Source: Paractinoplanes ovalisporus (GTDB taxonomy: Bacteria; Actinomycetota; Actinomycetes; Mycobacteriales; Micromonosporaceae). From it: a stretch of DNA of 64,000 nt. This document shows, one piece after another, positions 25,139-37,365 of the stretch. Under the pieces are notes generated by a model, which ran no database searches, was not told where the DNA came from, and worked only from the letters and a program-made list of their open reading frames with translations. The position numbers and the translations under genes are program-made. Every line of letters begins with the position of its first letter. Position 1 is the stretch's first letter. The stretch is taken from positions 62,001 to 126,000 of the forward strand of contig NZ_JAENHP010000002.1 of NCBI RefSeq assembly GCF_016834655.1. The letters run 5' to 3'.

Positions 25139-25781
25139 CCACGATGCGGCGGCCCTCGGTGCGCAGCCAGCCGCGGCTGGCGAACGAGCCGATCGCCTGG
25201 TTCACGCTCTGCCGGGAACCGCCCGCCATCTCGGCCAGCTGACTCTGGTTGAGCTCGATCGTGATCATCGGCGCCTGGCTCTCGCCGGCCAGCCGCACCA
25301 GCGTCTTGGCCACCCGGCCGGGCAGGTCGAGGAACACGTGGTCGGTGTTCTGCTCGGTCAGCCGCCGGATCAGCGCACCCACCGAGCGCATCACGGCGTC
25401 GAGGATGCGCGGGTTGGCGTGCACCAGGTCGATGAACGCGGACCGCGACAGCGTGAGCGCCTGGCAGTCCTCGATGGCCTCGGCCGACGCGCTGCGGGCG
25501 GAAGCGTCCAGGAGGGACACCTCGCCCAGCACGTCGGGCGGGCGGACGACGGTGAGCACCGCACGTTCCCCGGTGGGGGCCGTGCGGAAGATGGCGACGG
25601 CACCGCGCTTCAGGATGATCAAGGATTCGCCGGGGTCGTGCTCGACGAAGATGATCTGTCCTTTGCGGTACGTGCGCGGGACGGCCGTGGCGATGACCCG
25701 TTGCCGGACGTCCGGCTCCAGGCCGGCGAACATCTCCACGCCGGTCAGCGCGTCGCCGTTGTCCGGCATGCGATGGTCCAC
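25089..25781 (-). CDS. Crp/Fnr-family transcriptional regulator
   Basis: A 230-residue regulator: a cyclic-nucleotide-binding beta barrel (LEPDVRQRVIATAVPRTYRKGQIIF, HDPGESLIILKRGAVAIF) and a C-terminal winged helix (LNQSQLAEMAGGSRQSVNQAIGSFASRGWLRT). The phosphate-binding cassette region reads GEVSLLDASARSASAEA, close to the GE-x5-RSA pattern of cAMP binders, so cAMP binding is plausible. There is no Cys cluster for Fe-S. GGGGGAGGG lies eight bases before the GTG at 25781. Targets are unknown. Confidence 0.9.
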   Translation of the reverse strand: MDHRMPDNGDALTGVEMFAGLEPDVRQRVIATAVPRTYRKGQIIFVEHDPGESLIILKRGAVAIFRTAPTGERAVLTVVRPPDVLGEVSLLDASARSASAEAIEDCQALTLSRSAFIDLVHANPRILDAVMRSVGALIRRLTEQNTDHVFLDLPGRVAKTLVRLAGESQAPMITIELNQSQLAEMAGGSRQSVNQAIGSFASRGWLRTEGRRIVVTDLQALRRRAGMSVS

Positions 25782-25923
25782 GGCGTCATCCCTCCCCCGG
25801 TGGGAGCCGCGGCGGCGAGGGGCCGCGCCGGCCCCACGACGCGAACGATCACTCTTAGCACACAGCAACCCACCGGCGCCATTTCTGAGCACCTATCCCG
25901 CCGGCGCCTCATAGGATCATGTC

Positions 25924-25980
25924 GTGCCGGTCGCCGTCTGTAAACACCTGAGTGCCCGGAGTGAGCGACGGACAGGGTGA
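25924..25980 (+). CDS. Possible leaderless 18-codon ORF
   Basis: TAGGAT (25912-25917) is followed after six bases by GTG (25924) and an 18-residue reading frame ending in TGA at 25980, VPVAVCKHLSARSERRTG. The promoter geometry equals that of nearby leaderless genes. Nothing else supports it, and it could be chance or a leader for the gene at 26018. Confidence 0.25.
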   Translation: MPVAVCKHLSARSERRTG

Positions 25981-26017
25981 CCGTCGGTTTCACCTCTTCT
26001 GCCGTGATAATCCCGCC

Positions 26018-26872
26018 GTGCCGGATGCCGAGCTTCTTCGATCGACGCTGCGGGCCGAGTGGCATCTCGTGCCCAGCGAGATCACTGCCCTGGACGACGT
26101 GCTGCTGTCGCGCGGCTGGGAGGTGACGGCCGGGCCCGACCGGTACGTCGTCCGGCTGAGCGACCCCGGGGCACGCCTCGCCGTCGAGGCCGGCCTGGCC
26201 GCGGCCGACCTGCTGCGCGGACGCGGCATCGCGGCCGGGGAGCCGGTGCGCACCCTGTCCGGCGGCCTCACCGCGCGCACCGAGGCCGGGGCGTTCGCGG
26301 TGCTGCGCCGTACGCCGGGAAGACATCTCGACGGCCGCGACCCGGTCGACCAGCAGTGGTGGGGTGACCGTCTCGGCGCCGTGCACCGGACGCTGCAGGG
26401 CTTCCACCACGCGGGTCTGCGGTCATGGCAGCCGCTCGACCCCGAGGCCGGTCACCTGGACAGCGAGCCCTGGCTGCGCGGCGCCCTGGCCGACGCCTCG
26501 GCCGCGGCCACCCGTCTGACGATCACAGACCGGCTCACGTACGGGGTTCTGCACGGTGACCCGGCGCCCGGCGTCTTCGTGGTCGACCCCGGCACCGGCC
26601 GCGCCGGAGTGCTCGACTGCGGGGCCAGTGGCGTCGGCCCGCTGGTCTACGACGTGGCGGCCGCCGTTCTCTACGCCGGGGGAGTGGCGCGGGCCGGCGA
26701 ACTGATCGACGGCTACCTGGCGGCCGGACCGGTGGAGGCCGGCGAGATGGACGCGGCCCTGCCCGTGCTGCTGCGCCTGCGCTGGGCCGTGAAGGCCGAC
26801 CGGGCCGCCCGGTGGGGCTGTCCCGAGAAGCTGCGGCGGGCCCGGGAGGCCCTGGAGTCGGCGCCCGGCTGA
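26018..26872 (+). CDS. Aminoglycoside-phosphotransferase-fold (APH) family protein
   Basis: A 284-residue kinase-like protein. The N-lobe has RYVVRLSDPGARLAVEAGLAAADLLRGRGI; the catalytic loop is HGDPAPGVFVVD and the metal loop DCGASGVGPLVYDVA. In active APH/choline-kinase folds the loop is HxDxxxxN; here the Asp is present but the Asn position is Val or Phe, so activity is uncertain. GATAAT (26006-26011) lies six bases before the GTG at 26018, which sets the start. RNase AS follows 22 bases downstream. Substrate unknown. Confidence 0.8.
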   Translation: MPDAELLRSTLRAEWHLVPSEITALDDVLLSRGWEVTAGPDRYVVRLSDPGARLAVEAGLAAADLLRGRGIAAGEPVRTLSGGLTARTEAGAFAVLRRTPGRHLDGRDPVDQQWWGDRLGAVHRTLQGFHHAGLRSWQPLDPEAGHLDSEPWLRGALADASAAATRLTITDRLTYGVLHGDPAPGVFVVDPGTGRAGVLDCGASGVGPLVYDVAAAVLYAGGVARAGELIDGYLAAGPVEAGEMDAALPVLLRLRWAVKADRAARWGCPEKLRRAREALESAPG

Positions 26873-26894
26873 CCGTAGGCAAGGATGGGACCCG

Positions 26895-27383
26895 ATGCCG
26901 TACCGCTATTTCTACGACTGTGAGTTCATCGAGGACGGGCGCACCGTCGACCTCGTCTCGATCGGGGTCGTCGACGAGTTCGGCCGCGAGTTCTACGCGG
27001 TCAGCACGGAGTTCGACGACAGCCGCGCCATTCCCTGGGTGCGGCGCAACGTGCTCGACAAGCTGCCCTCGCCGTCCGACCAGGCCTGGCGGTCCCGCGA
27101 GCGGATCCGCGACGACCTCTACGCGTTCCTGACCGAACCGGTCGCGGGCCGCGGCGAGCAGATCGAGCTGTGGGCCTGGTTCGCCGCCTACGACCACGTC
27201 GCGCTGGCCCAGCTGTGGGGCGCCATGCCGGCCCTGCCGCGCGACATCCCGCGCTTCACCAAAGACCTGCGCCAGCTGTGGGACGACAAGGGCCGCCCGA
27301 CACTGCCGACCATGTCCGGCCGGCACGACGCCCTGGTCGACGCGCGCCACAACCTGGCCCGCTGGCGTGCCATGGGCGGCTGA
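26895..27383 (+). CDS. 3'-5' exoribonuclease AS-like (Rv2179c type)
   Basis: A 162-residue single-domain DEDDh nuclease like mycobacterial RNase AS, which trims 3' adenylate tails. Exo I YDCEFIEDG supplies Asp and Glu, the middle Asp is in FAAYDHVAL, and HDALVDARHN supplies the His and last Asp. The length agrees with the family (about 160-170). AAGGA lies upstream of the ATG. It lies immediately downstream of the phosphotransferase-like gene, in the same orientation. Confidence 0.92.
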   Translation: MPYRYFYDCEFIEDGRTVDLVSIGVVDEFGREFYAVSTEFDDSRAIPWVRRNVLDKLPSPSDQAWRSRERIRDDLYAFLTEPVAGRGEQIELWAWFAAYDHVALAQLWGAMPALPRDIPRFTKDLRQLWDDKGRPTLPTMSGRHDALVDARHNLARWRAMGG

Positions 27384-27424
27384 GCGCCCGTTTGACCGCC
27401 CTCCCGGCGGGAACGACCGTGGGC

Positions 27425-27922
27425 ATGACTGACACCGAGCAGGAACGCCGTGACAAGGTCAAGCAGATGGTGGCCGACGCCCGCATCTGCATGCTGACCA
27501 CCATGACCTCCGACGGGCGGCACGTGAGCCGGCCGATGGCCGTGCAGGACATCGAGTTCGACGGCGACCTGTGGTTCTTCGCGTACGCCGACTCCGACCT
27601 GGTCGAGCAGATCGCCGTACACCCGCAGGTGAACGTGTCGTTCAGCGACTCCAAGCAGCACAACTGGATCTCGATCGCGGGCGAAGCCGTACGGAAGGAA
27701 GACCCCGCGAAGGCCAAGGAGCTGTGGAACCCGCTGCTGAAGGCCTGGTTCCCGGACGGGCTCGAGACGCCGGACCTGACCCTGGTCAAGGTGCACGCCG
27801 ACACCGCCGAGTACTGGGAGGCGGCGCACAGCTCGAAGGTCGTGACCCTGCTGGGCTACGCCAAGGCGGCCGTAACCGGAAAGACCCCGGATGCTGGGGA
27901 GAACGAAACGGTCCGGCTTTAA
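27425..27922 (+). CDS. Pyridoxamine-5'-phosphate-oxidase-fold flavoprotein (general stress protein 26 type)
   Basis: A 165-residue split-barrel protein: ARICMLTTMTSDGRHVSRPMAV binds the flavin phosphate, followed by DGDLWFFAYADSDLVEQI and NVSFSDSKQHNWISIAGEAV, the typical pattern of GSP26-like proteins that bind FMN or F420. The C-terminal half has WNPLLKAWFPDGLETPDLTLVKV. The ATG at 27425 is preceded by a purine-poor region; no strong ribosome site is seen. Probably a flavin-dependent reductase or stress protein; the substrate is unknown. Confidence 0.88.
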   Translation: MTDTEQERRDKVKQMVADARICMLTTMTSDGRHVSRPMAVQDIEFDGDLWFFAYADSDLVEQIAVHPQVNVSFSDSKQHNWISIAGEAVRKEDPAKAKELWNPLLKAWFPDGLETPDLTLVKVHADTAEYWEAAHSSKVVTLLGYAKAAVTGKTPDAGENETVRL

Positions 27923-28069
27923 GGGGCGGCTGCATCCGGGTAGTGGGCTGCGACTAGAGTTCGGGGCGCGGCCCGCCCCGGACCGGCAATGTTGCCGACG
28001 ACATTCTCCCTGGGGCTCTCCGGGCTTCGAAGCTTCTCGCATACCCGATACAGGGAGGACGAGCAAAAC

Positions 28070-29098
28070 ATGCGTATCGGCGTGCTCACCGGCGGCGGCG
28101 ACTGCCCCGGTCTCAACGCGGTGATCCGGGCGGTGGTCCGCAAGGGCGTCGCCGCTTACGGTCACGAGTTCGTCGGCTTCCGCGACGGCTGGAAGGGCCC
28201 GCTCGAGGGTCTGACGAAGCCGCTCGGCATCGCCGAGGTCCGGGGCATCCTGCCCCGCGGCGGAACGATCCTGGGCTCCTCGCGCACCAACCCGTTCAAG
28301 ATCGAGGGTGGCGTCGAGAAGATCAAGGCCAACCTGGCCGAGCAGGGCGTCGACGCGCTGGTGGCGATCGGCGGCGAGGACACCCTCGGCGTCGCCACCA
28401 AGCTCAACGACCTCGGCGTCAACGTGGTCGGCGTGCCGAAGACGATCGACAACGACCTCAACGCCACCGACTTCACCTTCGGTTTCGACACCGCGGTCAA
28501 CATCGCGATGGAGGCGATCGACCGGCTGCACACCACGGCCGAGTCGCACCACCGCACCCTGGTCGTCGAGGTCATGGGCCGCCACGCCGGCTGGATCGCG
28601 CTGCACGCCGGCCTCGCCGGTGGCGCCAACGTCATCCTGCTCCCCGAGCGGGAGTTCGACGTGGACCAGGTCGCGACCTACGTGACCAAGCGTTTCCAGG
28701 TCGAATACGCGCCGATCGTCGTGGTCGCCGAGGGCGCCCACCCGCTCGAGGGCCAGATGGCGCTGCAGAGCCAGGAGAAGGACTCGTTCGGCCACGTCCG
28801 CCTCGGCGGCATCGGCCAGTGGCTGGCCGAGCAGCTCGAGGAGAAGACCGGCAAGGAGGCCCGCACGGTCGTCCTCGGTCACATCCAGCGTGGTGGCACC
28901 CCGTCGGCGTTCGACCGCGTGCTCGCCACCCGGTTCGGTCTCCAGGCGATCGACGCCGTCCACGAGGGCGATTTCGGTAAGATGATGGCGCTGCGGGGCA
29001 CCGACATCGTGCGCGTGCCGCTGATCGACGGCACCGGTGAGCTCAAGACCGTGCCGCTGTCGCGGTACGAAGAGGCCGAGGTCTTCTTCGGCAGCTGA
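28070..29098 (+). CDS. pfkA: 6-phosphofructokinase, residues suggest pyrophosphate dependence
   Basis: A 342-residue group-A phosphofructokinase: GGGDCPGLNAVIRA, PRGGTILGSSRTNPF, GGEDTLGVATKL, PKTIDNDLNATDFTFGFDTA, VEVMGRHAGWIAL and LGHIQRGGTPSAFDR. At the two positions that separate donors (E. coli Gly104 and Gly124) this protein has Asp (GGED) and Lys (PKTIDND), the combination known for pyrophosphate-dependent enzymes such as that of Amycolatopsis methanolica. GGGAGGAC lies before the ATG at 28070; an in-frame ATG at 27989 falls in the leader. TAGAGT at 27955-27960 is a likely -10 box. Confidence 0.93.
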   Translation: MRIGVLTGGGDCPGLNAVIRAVVRKGVAAYGHEFVGFRDGWKGPLEGLTKPLGIAEVRGILPRGGTILGSSRTNPFKIEGGVEKIKANLAEQGVDALVAIGGEDTLGVATKLNDLGVNVVGVPKTIDNDLNATDFTFGFDTAVNIAMEAIDRLHTTAESHHRTLVVEVMGRHAGWIALHAGLAGGANVILLPEREFDVDQVATYVTKRFQVEYAPIVVVAEGAHPLEGQMALQSQEKDSFGHVRLGGIGQWLAEQLEEKTGKEARTVVLGHIQRGGTPSAFDRVLATRFGLQAIDAVHEGDFGKMMALRGTDIVRVPLIDGTGELKTVPLSRYEEAEVFFGS

Positions 29099-29114
29099 GT
29101 CGAGCTTGGGGTTG

Positions 29115-29138
29115 GGGGCGGCCGGCGTCGGTCGCCCC
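29115..29138 (+). terminator. Hairpin terminator after phosphofructokinase gene
   Basis: GGGGCGGCC (29115-29123), loop GGCGTC, GGTCGCCCC (29130-29138): nine pairs with one mismatch, followed by a TT and an AT-rich stretch (TTACCTATTTAT) that may also hold the promoter of proC. Confidence 0.7.
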
Positions 29139-29164
29139 TTACCTATTTATCGAGGGGCGCGGGA

Positions 29165-29986
29165 ATGACCAAGCACAGTGTTGCCGTGATCGGCGCGGGC
29201 AAGCTCGGCGAGCTGGTCCTGGCCGGTCTGCTGCGCTCCGGCTGGACGCCGCAGCAGGTGCTGGCCACCGCCCGGCGCCCCGAACGCGCGGCCGAGCTGG
29301 CCGAGCGCCACGGCATCCGCCCGGTGCTCAACCTGACCGCGGTCACCCAGGCCGACGTGCTGCTGATCGCGGTGAAGCCGCAGGACGCGGGCGCGCTGCT
29401 CGACGACTTCGGCATGAAGGTGCCGCCCGACACGCTGGTCGTCTCGCTCTGCGCCGGGCTGCCCACCAGCTTCTTCTCCGAGCGGCTGCCCGGCGGCATC
29501 CCGGTCGTGCGGGTCATGACCAACACCCCGGCCCGGGTCGACCAGGCGATGACCGCGATCTCCCCGGGCCCGTACGCGACGGACGAGCACCTGGCGATCA
29601 CTGAGGAGATCTTCCAGCCGCTCGGCCGCACCCTGCGCGTGCCCGAGAGCCAGCAGGACGCCGTGACCGCCCTCTCCGGCTCCGGCCCGGCCTATTTCTA
29701 TCTGCTGGTCGAGGCCATGGTCGACGCCGGCATCCTGCTCGGCCTGCCCCGCAATGTGGCGCACGAGCTGGCCGTGCAGACCGCGGTCGGCTCGGCCGTG
29801 ATGCTGCGCGACTCGGGGGAGCACCCGGTCAAGCTGCGCGAGTCGGTCACCTCGCCCGGCGGGACCACCGCCTCGGCGCTGCGCGAGCTCGAGACGCACG
29901 GCCTGCGCGCCGCCTTCCTGACCGCCTTGGAGGCGGCCCGCAACCGTGCCCGCGAGATCGCCACCGAGATGACCGCCAAGGGCTGA
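29165..29986 (+). CDS. proC: Pyrroline-5-carboxylate reductase
   Basis: A 273-residue NAD(P)H-dependent reductase making proline from pyrroline-5-carboxylate. The Rossmann start is VAVIGAGKLGELVLAGLL; MTNTPARVDQAMTAISPGPYA and the family signature SGSGPAYFYLLVEAMVDAGILLGL follow, with VTSPGGTTASALRELE near the C-terminus. GAGGGGCGCGGGA precedes the ATG. It stands alone after the terminator at 29115-29138. Length is normal. Confidence 0.96.
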   Translation: MTKHSVAVIGAGKLGELVLAGLLRSGWTPQQVLATARRPERAAELAERHGIRPVLNLTAVTQADVLLIAVKPQDAGALLDDFGMKVPPDTLVVSLCAGLPTSFFSERLPGGIPVVRVMTNTPARVDQAMTAISPGPYATDEHLAITEEIFQPLGRTLRVPESQQDAVTALSGSGPAYFYLLVEAMVDAGILLGLPRNVAHELAVQTAVGSAVMLRDSGEHPVKLRESVTSPGGTTASALRELETHGLRAAFLTALEAARNRAREIATEMTAKG

Positions 29987-30125
29987 GCCTGGGGATGGTC
30001 GCCGCGGGCTGAATTGTCAGCAACGTCACGGGCCGCGGCTTGTGGATAAGTCGGTTTGACCGTTTCGCGCGGCGTATTTTCGTGGCCAGCCCCCTGTGGC
30101 GCGGTGGGGAGGGCCTATTGCGGGC

Positions 30126-30803
30126 TCAATACCAGATGGCGATCTTGGAGCCGTTGGTTTCCTCGGGTGGGCTGGGGTGGCTCAGGGCCGTGCCGGTGGC
30201 CATGCGGTGGGCCGACCAGGCCACGGCGGCCGCGTCCAAGATGTCGTCGGGCGGGGCCTGACCGGCCGGGCCGATCTGGTCGGGCAGCACGATGCCGTTG
30301 CGGGCCAGCAGCTCGCGGCGCCGGGCCTGACCGGTCCACGTCTTCTTCGCATGCTGCAACGGCTCGCCCGCCATGGTGCGGAACGAGACCTCGGGGTGCG
30401 CCTCGAAGAGCAGGCCGGGGTGCCGCTCCCAGATCGCGTTGGCCTCGAGCAGCTTGGGCCGCAGGGCCCACGACTGCCGGCTCAGCCCGGCGCCGGTCAG
30501 CTCACGGCAGAGGCGGTTGGCCGCGGTGAAGTCGGCCTCCTGCCAGACCGCGCGCGGCGGCACCCGGAAGACGCTGCCGCGCCGGGGGCCCAACTGGTCG
30601 GCGGCGAGGGTGTCGGCGGCCCGCCACCGGTCGGGGAGCATGCCCAGCGGGATGTCCACGCCGATCACGGAGGCGCCGGAGCTGCCGGCGACTATTTCGT
30701 ACAGCGTGGAGGCCAGCACGGCCCGGCCGAACGCGCCGTCGCGCAGCTCGACGCCGACCCAGCCGAGCGCGTACGCATCGACTCCTATTACGCGGACACT
30801 CAT
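30126..30803 (-). CDS. DUF429 (predicted RNase H-like nuclease) protein
   Basis: A 225-residue protein of the DUF429 family, proposed to have an RNase H-like fold. GVDAYALGWVGVEL at the N-terminus and IGVDIPLGM supply the conserved acidic residues, and HPEVSFRTMAG, KTWTGQARRRELL and PPDDILDAAAVAWSAHRMATG are the other family stretches with the final Asp pair. The upstream region faces the chitinase promoter. No experimental role is known to me. Confidence 0.88.
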   Translation of the reverse strand: MSVRVIGVDAYALGWVGVELRDGAFGRAVLASTLYEIVAGSSGASVIGVDIPLGMLPDRWRAADTLAADQLGPRRGSVFRVPPRAVWQEADFTAANRLCRELTGAGLSRQSWALRPKLLEANAIWERHPGLLFEAHPEVSFRTMAGEPLQHAKKTWTGQARRRELLARNGIVLPDQIGPAGQAPPDDILDAAAVAWSAHRMATGTALSHPSPPEETNGSKIAIWY

Positions 30804-30938
30804 CGGCGGCGTGCGGCCAATCGGACAACGACGTCGGAGATGGTCATGAACGCAGACTACGCGCTGTGTCCGTCAGTGTGCACCCCGTAGCCGTCGGTGC
30901 GACAAAGTTAAGCCTTTGCGTAAACCCTCGTCACTGTC

Positions 30939-30997
30939 TTGACGAGCGTGAATACCTGTGACTACCGTCTCCCCAACGAACTTTTTGGAAAGTTTCC
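30939..30997 (+). promoter_or_regulatory. Chitinase promoter with GGAAAGTTTCC palindrome
   Basis: TTGACG (30939-30944), 18 bases, TACCGT (30963-30968) is a plausible promoter. GGAAAGTTTCC (30987-30997) is a perfect 11-bp palindrome placed downstream of it, 23 bases before the GTG at 31021, a position suited to a repressor of glycoside hydrolase genes. Confidence 0.5.
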
Positions 30998-31020
30998 TAA
31001 CTGTTCAAAGAGGAGCCCCA

Positions 31021-34995
<3,975 letters not shown>

Positions 34996-35018
34996 GGCTC
35001 GGCTATCGTCGTGGGGCC

Positions 35019-36221
35019 ATGACGGAACCCGCTGCTCTCACGTTTGACGACCTTGCTGCCGAGTCGGCGGTTCTGGGGATCTACCGTCAGGTGTTCGCGG
35101 TGCTGGCGCGTGAGGCCAACGGCATGGTCGACGACGCCGCTTCGGTGGCGGCCGACGAGGCGATCCTGCGGGCGTTCGCGGGGGCGGGGCCGGCCGGCAT
35201 GAGCGTCGAGCAGGTGGTGCTGGCCTGTGCGGGGCTGCCGGCCGACCGGGTGCGGCGGCGCTTCGAGGTGCTGCGGTCCTACCGGGCCGTCACGCGGGTC
35301 AACGAGCGCCCGCACGAGATGTTCTATCAAGCGACCTTCGCGCCGTACGTGATGCTGCTGTTCCTGCGGCGGCTGTCGCAGACCGGTGGGCAGGCCGAGC
35401 TGCACCGCATGCTGTCGATGGCCCGGCTCGCGCTGGACGACGCCGGGACGACCCCGGCCGTGGTGCGGGAACAGCTGGCCGAGATGACGACCGTGTTCCG
35501 GCTGCTCTCGAACCCGATCATGCAGCTGGCCAAGTCGGCGACCGTCGAGTCGCTGCAGGCCCAGGCGCAGCCGCTGCTGGGCAACAGCGACCTGCTCGAC
35601 AAGGCCCGGGTCTTCCACAACGCGGCCGCCGACCGCTGGCCCGAGCTGCTGCCCGAGTGCACCCAGCTGCGGATGGCGCTGGCCGCCTACCGGGACTCGC
35701 TGAACACCGCGGCCGGGCGCCTGCTCGCCCACGCCGGCCGGACGCGCGCGCTGGGGCTGCTGCCGACCGAGCGGTGGCGCACCTTCGCCCGCGAGAGCAG
35801 CACCGCCGACCTGGCCCAGGCGCTCGACGGGCTGCTGTTCGACGCGCCGGAGCCGCTGTTCACGGTCGACGACATGCTCGAAGCGGTGGAGGAGGGGCTG
35901 CAGGCCGACGCGGGCCGGGTGCCGCCGCCGCGCCCGCGCACCGACGAGGAGCCGCCGCCGGCCGAGATGGACACCGACCCGCAACTGCGCCAGCTCGCCC
36001 TGCGGGCCGAGGAACTGCTGGCCGGGCGGGCCGAGGCGACCGTGGCCGAGCTGCTGGCCGAGGCCGGGGACTGGCCGGCCGGGCGGCGCGTGCTGTCCGA
36101 CCTGACCGCGATCCACCTGCGCGACGAGATCCCGTACGGGCTCACCTGGGGTGACGGCTGGCAGGTGGACCCCACCTCGTCGCGCACCTGGGTCAGCGAA
36201 GGCTGGTTCCACCGGTCATGA
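35019..36221 (+). CDS. Kleisin-like (MukF/JetA-like) subunit of an SMC-type complex, putative
   Basis: A 400-residue, mostly helical protein with no catalytic motif. An N-terminal helical/winged-helix region (about 15-105), a long helical middle (about 110-290), a Pro-rich linker (about 307-325) and a small C-terminal domain (about 326-400) give the outline of a MukF/JetA-type kleisin. It is the first gene of four whose stops and starts overlap (ATGA at 36218), ending in an SMC-type ATPase, which is the main ground for the call. TATCGT about nine bases before the ATG may be the -10 box. Sequence identity to known kleisins cannot be judged here. Confidence 0.6.
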   Translation: MTEPAALTFDDLAAESAVLGIYRQVFAVLAREANGMVDDAASVAADEAILRAFAGAGPAGMSVEQVVLACAGLPADRVRRRFEVLRSYRAVTRVNERPHEMFYQATFAPYVMLLFLRRLSQTGGQAELHRMLSMARLALDDAGTTPAVVREQLAEMTTVFRLLSNPIMQLAKSATVESLQAQAQPLLGNSDLLDKARVFHNAAADRWPELLPECTQLRMALAAYRDSLNTAAGRLLAHAGRTRALGLLPTERWRTFARESSTADLAQALDGLLFDAPEPLFTVDDMLEAVEEGLQADAGRVPPPRPRTDEEPPPAEMDTDPQLRQLALRAEELLAGRAEATVAELLAEAGDWPAGRRVLSDLTAIHLRDEIPYGLTWGDGWQVDPTSSRTWVSEGWFHRS

Positions 36222-36730
36222 ACGAACGCGACACGGCCCTGTGGTGGGCCCGGATCCGCTCGGGCGGACCGCAACGGGTGGCCACCGGAGGTCCCACCCC
36301 GGACGGGCTGCGCCGGATCGTCGAAGCCGACGCGCAGGCGGTCTGGCTGATCCCCGACCGGCCGGAGAGCGCGGGACCGGCGGTGCTGGCCGAATACGGG
36401 GTGCCGGGCCCGGCGATGCTGGACAGCAAGGGCACGCTGCGGGTGCTCGCGGCGTGTGTGCGGTGCTGCTGGCCCGACCCGGCGACCGACCCGTGGCCGG
36501 GTGCCGCGGCCACCCTCGACCAGGTCGACCAGGTGCTGCAGCGGCTGGTGCCGGGGCGCAACGCGGTGAGCCGCAAGGCGCTGCTGACCGGGGCGTCACG
36601 CCGGTTGGCGGCTGCGGGCTGGCTGCTGCTCGAGGGGGCGGACACCGTGCGTCTGGGCCCGCGGATCGCCTCGTACGGGAATCTGGAACTCAGCACCCTG
36701 CGCGAGCTCTGGCGGATGGTGCCCGCATGA
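36218..36730 (+). CDS. Small winged-helix-like subunit 1 of the SMC-type operon
   Basis: A 170-residue protein of no family I recognise. The C-terminal half has a winged-helix-like stretch (RNAVSRKALLTGASRRLAAAGWLLLEGADTVRLG) and ends in helix LSTLRELWRMV. The first half is compact with several Trp (ALWWARIRSGGPQRVATGG, AVWLIPD) and a CVRCC cluster. It overlaps the gene before by four bases and the next by four (ATGA both times). Its place suggests a KITE-type accessory subunit beside the kleisin, distinct in sequence from the next gene product. Confidence 0.55.
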   Translation: MNERDTALWWARIRSGGPQRVATGGPTPDGLRRIVEADAQAVWLIPDRPESAGPAVLAEYGVPGPAMLDSKGTLRVLAACVRCCWPDPATDPWPGAAATLDQVDQVLQRLVPGRNAVSRKALLTGASRRLAAAGWLLLEGADTVRLGPRIASYGNLELSTLRELWRMVPA

Positions 36731-37365
36731 TCTTCGACGAGGTGCTGGCGACGCTCACCGACCGCCGGCGCGAGATGGTCGAGGCCGCGTACGCGCTGCT
36801 CGAGAACGCGACCGAACCCGTGCACCGGCAATATCTGCCCGCCCTGGGCGACGCGACCAGCCAGGAACGGCTGCGGGAACTGCTGCGCCGCACCGGCCGC
36901 ACCCTGGTCTCGGTGGACGGGCTGCATTTCACGTCCGGGTTCGACGACGCCGTGCGGGCCGAGCTGACCGGCCTGGGCTGGCAACCGCTGCCGCTCGCCG
37001 ACCGGGCCGTCCTCGTGCTGGTGCTGGTCTATTCGGTGGCCATCCCGCGCAGCGAGGAGCTGATCAGCCAGGACTCGTGGGCCAGCCCCTACCCGGCCAC
37101 GCTGCAGGACATCCTGCGCGACAGCAAGGTGCCGGCCACCGAGGCCCGGGCCGCGCTGGGCCGGCTCACCGCCTGCGGGCTGCTGCGCAACATCCGGGCC
37201 GGGGAGCAGGACGGCGGGTACGTGCCCGGGCCGCAGCTCAACCGCCTCACCCCGGCCGCCCGCGAGCAGCTGCAGGACCAGCTGATCCTCGCCGCCGCCC
37301 CGGACCACCCCCTCGCGGCCGCCATCCGCGAACGCCGACGGCACGACCCCGGAGACACGCGTTGA
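36727..37365 (+). CDS. Small winged-helix-like subunit 2 (MukE/JetB-like KITE), putative
   Basis: A 212-residue protein with an alternating helical and winged-helix outline: a first helical segment (DRRREMVEAAYALLENA), a central hydrophobic strand/helix (LADRAVLVLVLVYSVAIPRSEELI) and a C-terminal winged helix (LQDILRDSKVPATEARAALGRLTACGLLRNI). The size and order fit MukE/MksE/JetB. It overlaps the preceding gene (ATGA, 36727) and the SMC gene (TTGA, 37362). No catalytic residues are visible. Confidence 0.6.
   Translation: MIFDEVLATLTDRRREMVEAAYALLENATEPVHRQYLPALGDATSQERLRELLRRTGRTLVSVDGLHFTSGFDDAVRAELTGLGWQPLPLADRAVLVLVLVYSVAIPRSEELISQDSWASPYPATLQDILRDSKVPATEARAALGRLTACGLLRNIRAGEQDGGYVPGPQLNRLTPAAREQLQDQLILAAAPDHPLAAAIRERRRHDPGDTR

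Noticed and set aside
27989..28069. N-terminal extension or leader peptide of phosphofructokinase
   Set aside because: The frame is open from an ATG at 27989, but GGGAGGAC before 28070 and the family N-terminus begin at 28070.
30041..30049. DnaA box TGTGGATAA as part of an origin
   Set aside because: Only one box is seen; there is no cluster of boxes, no dnaA/dnaN nearby and no AT-rich unwinding region.
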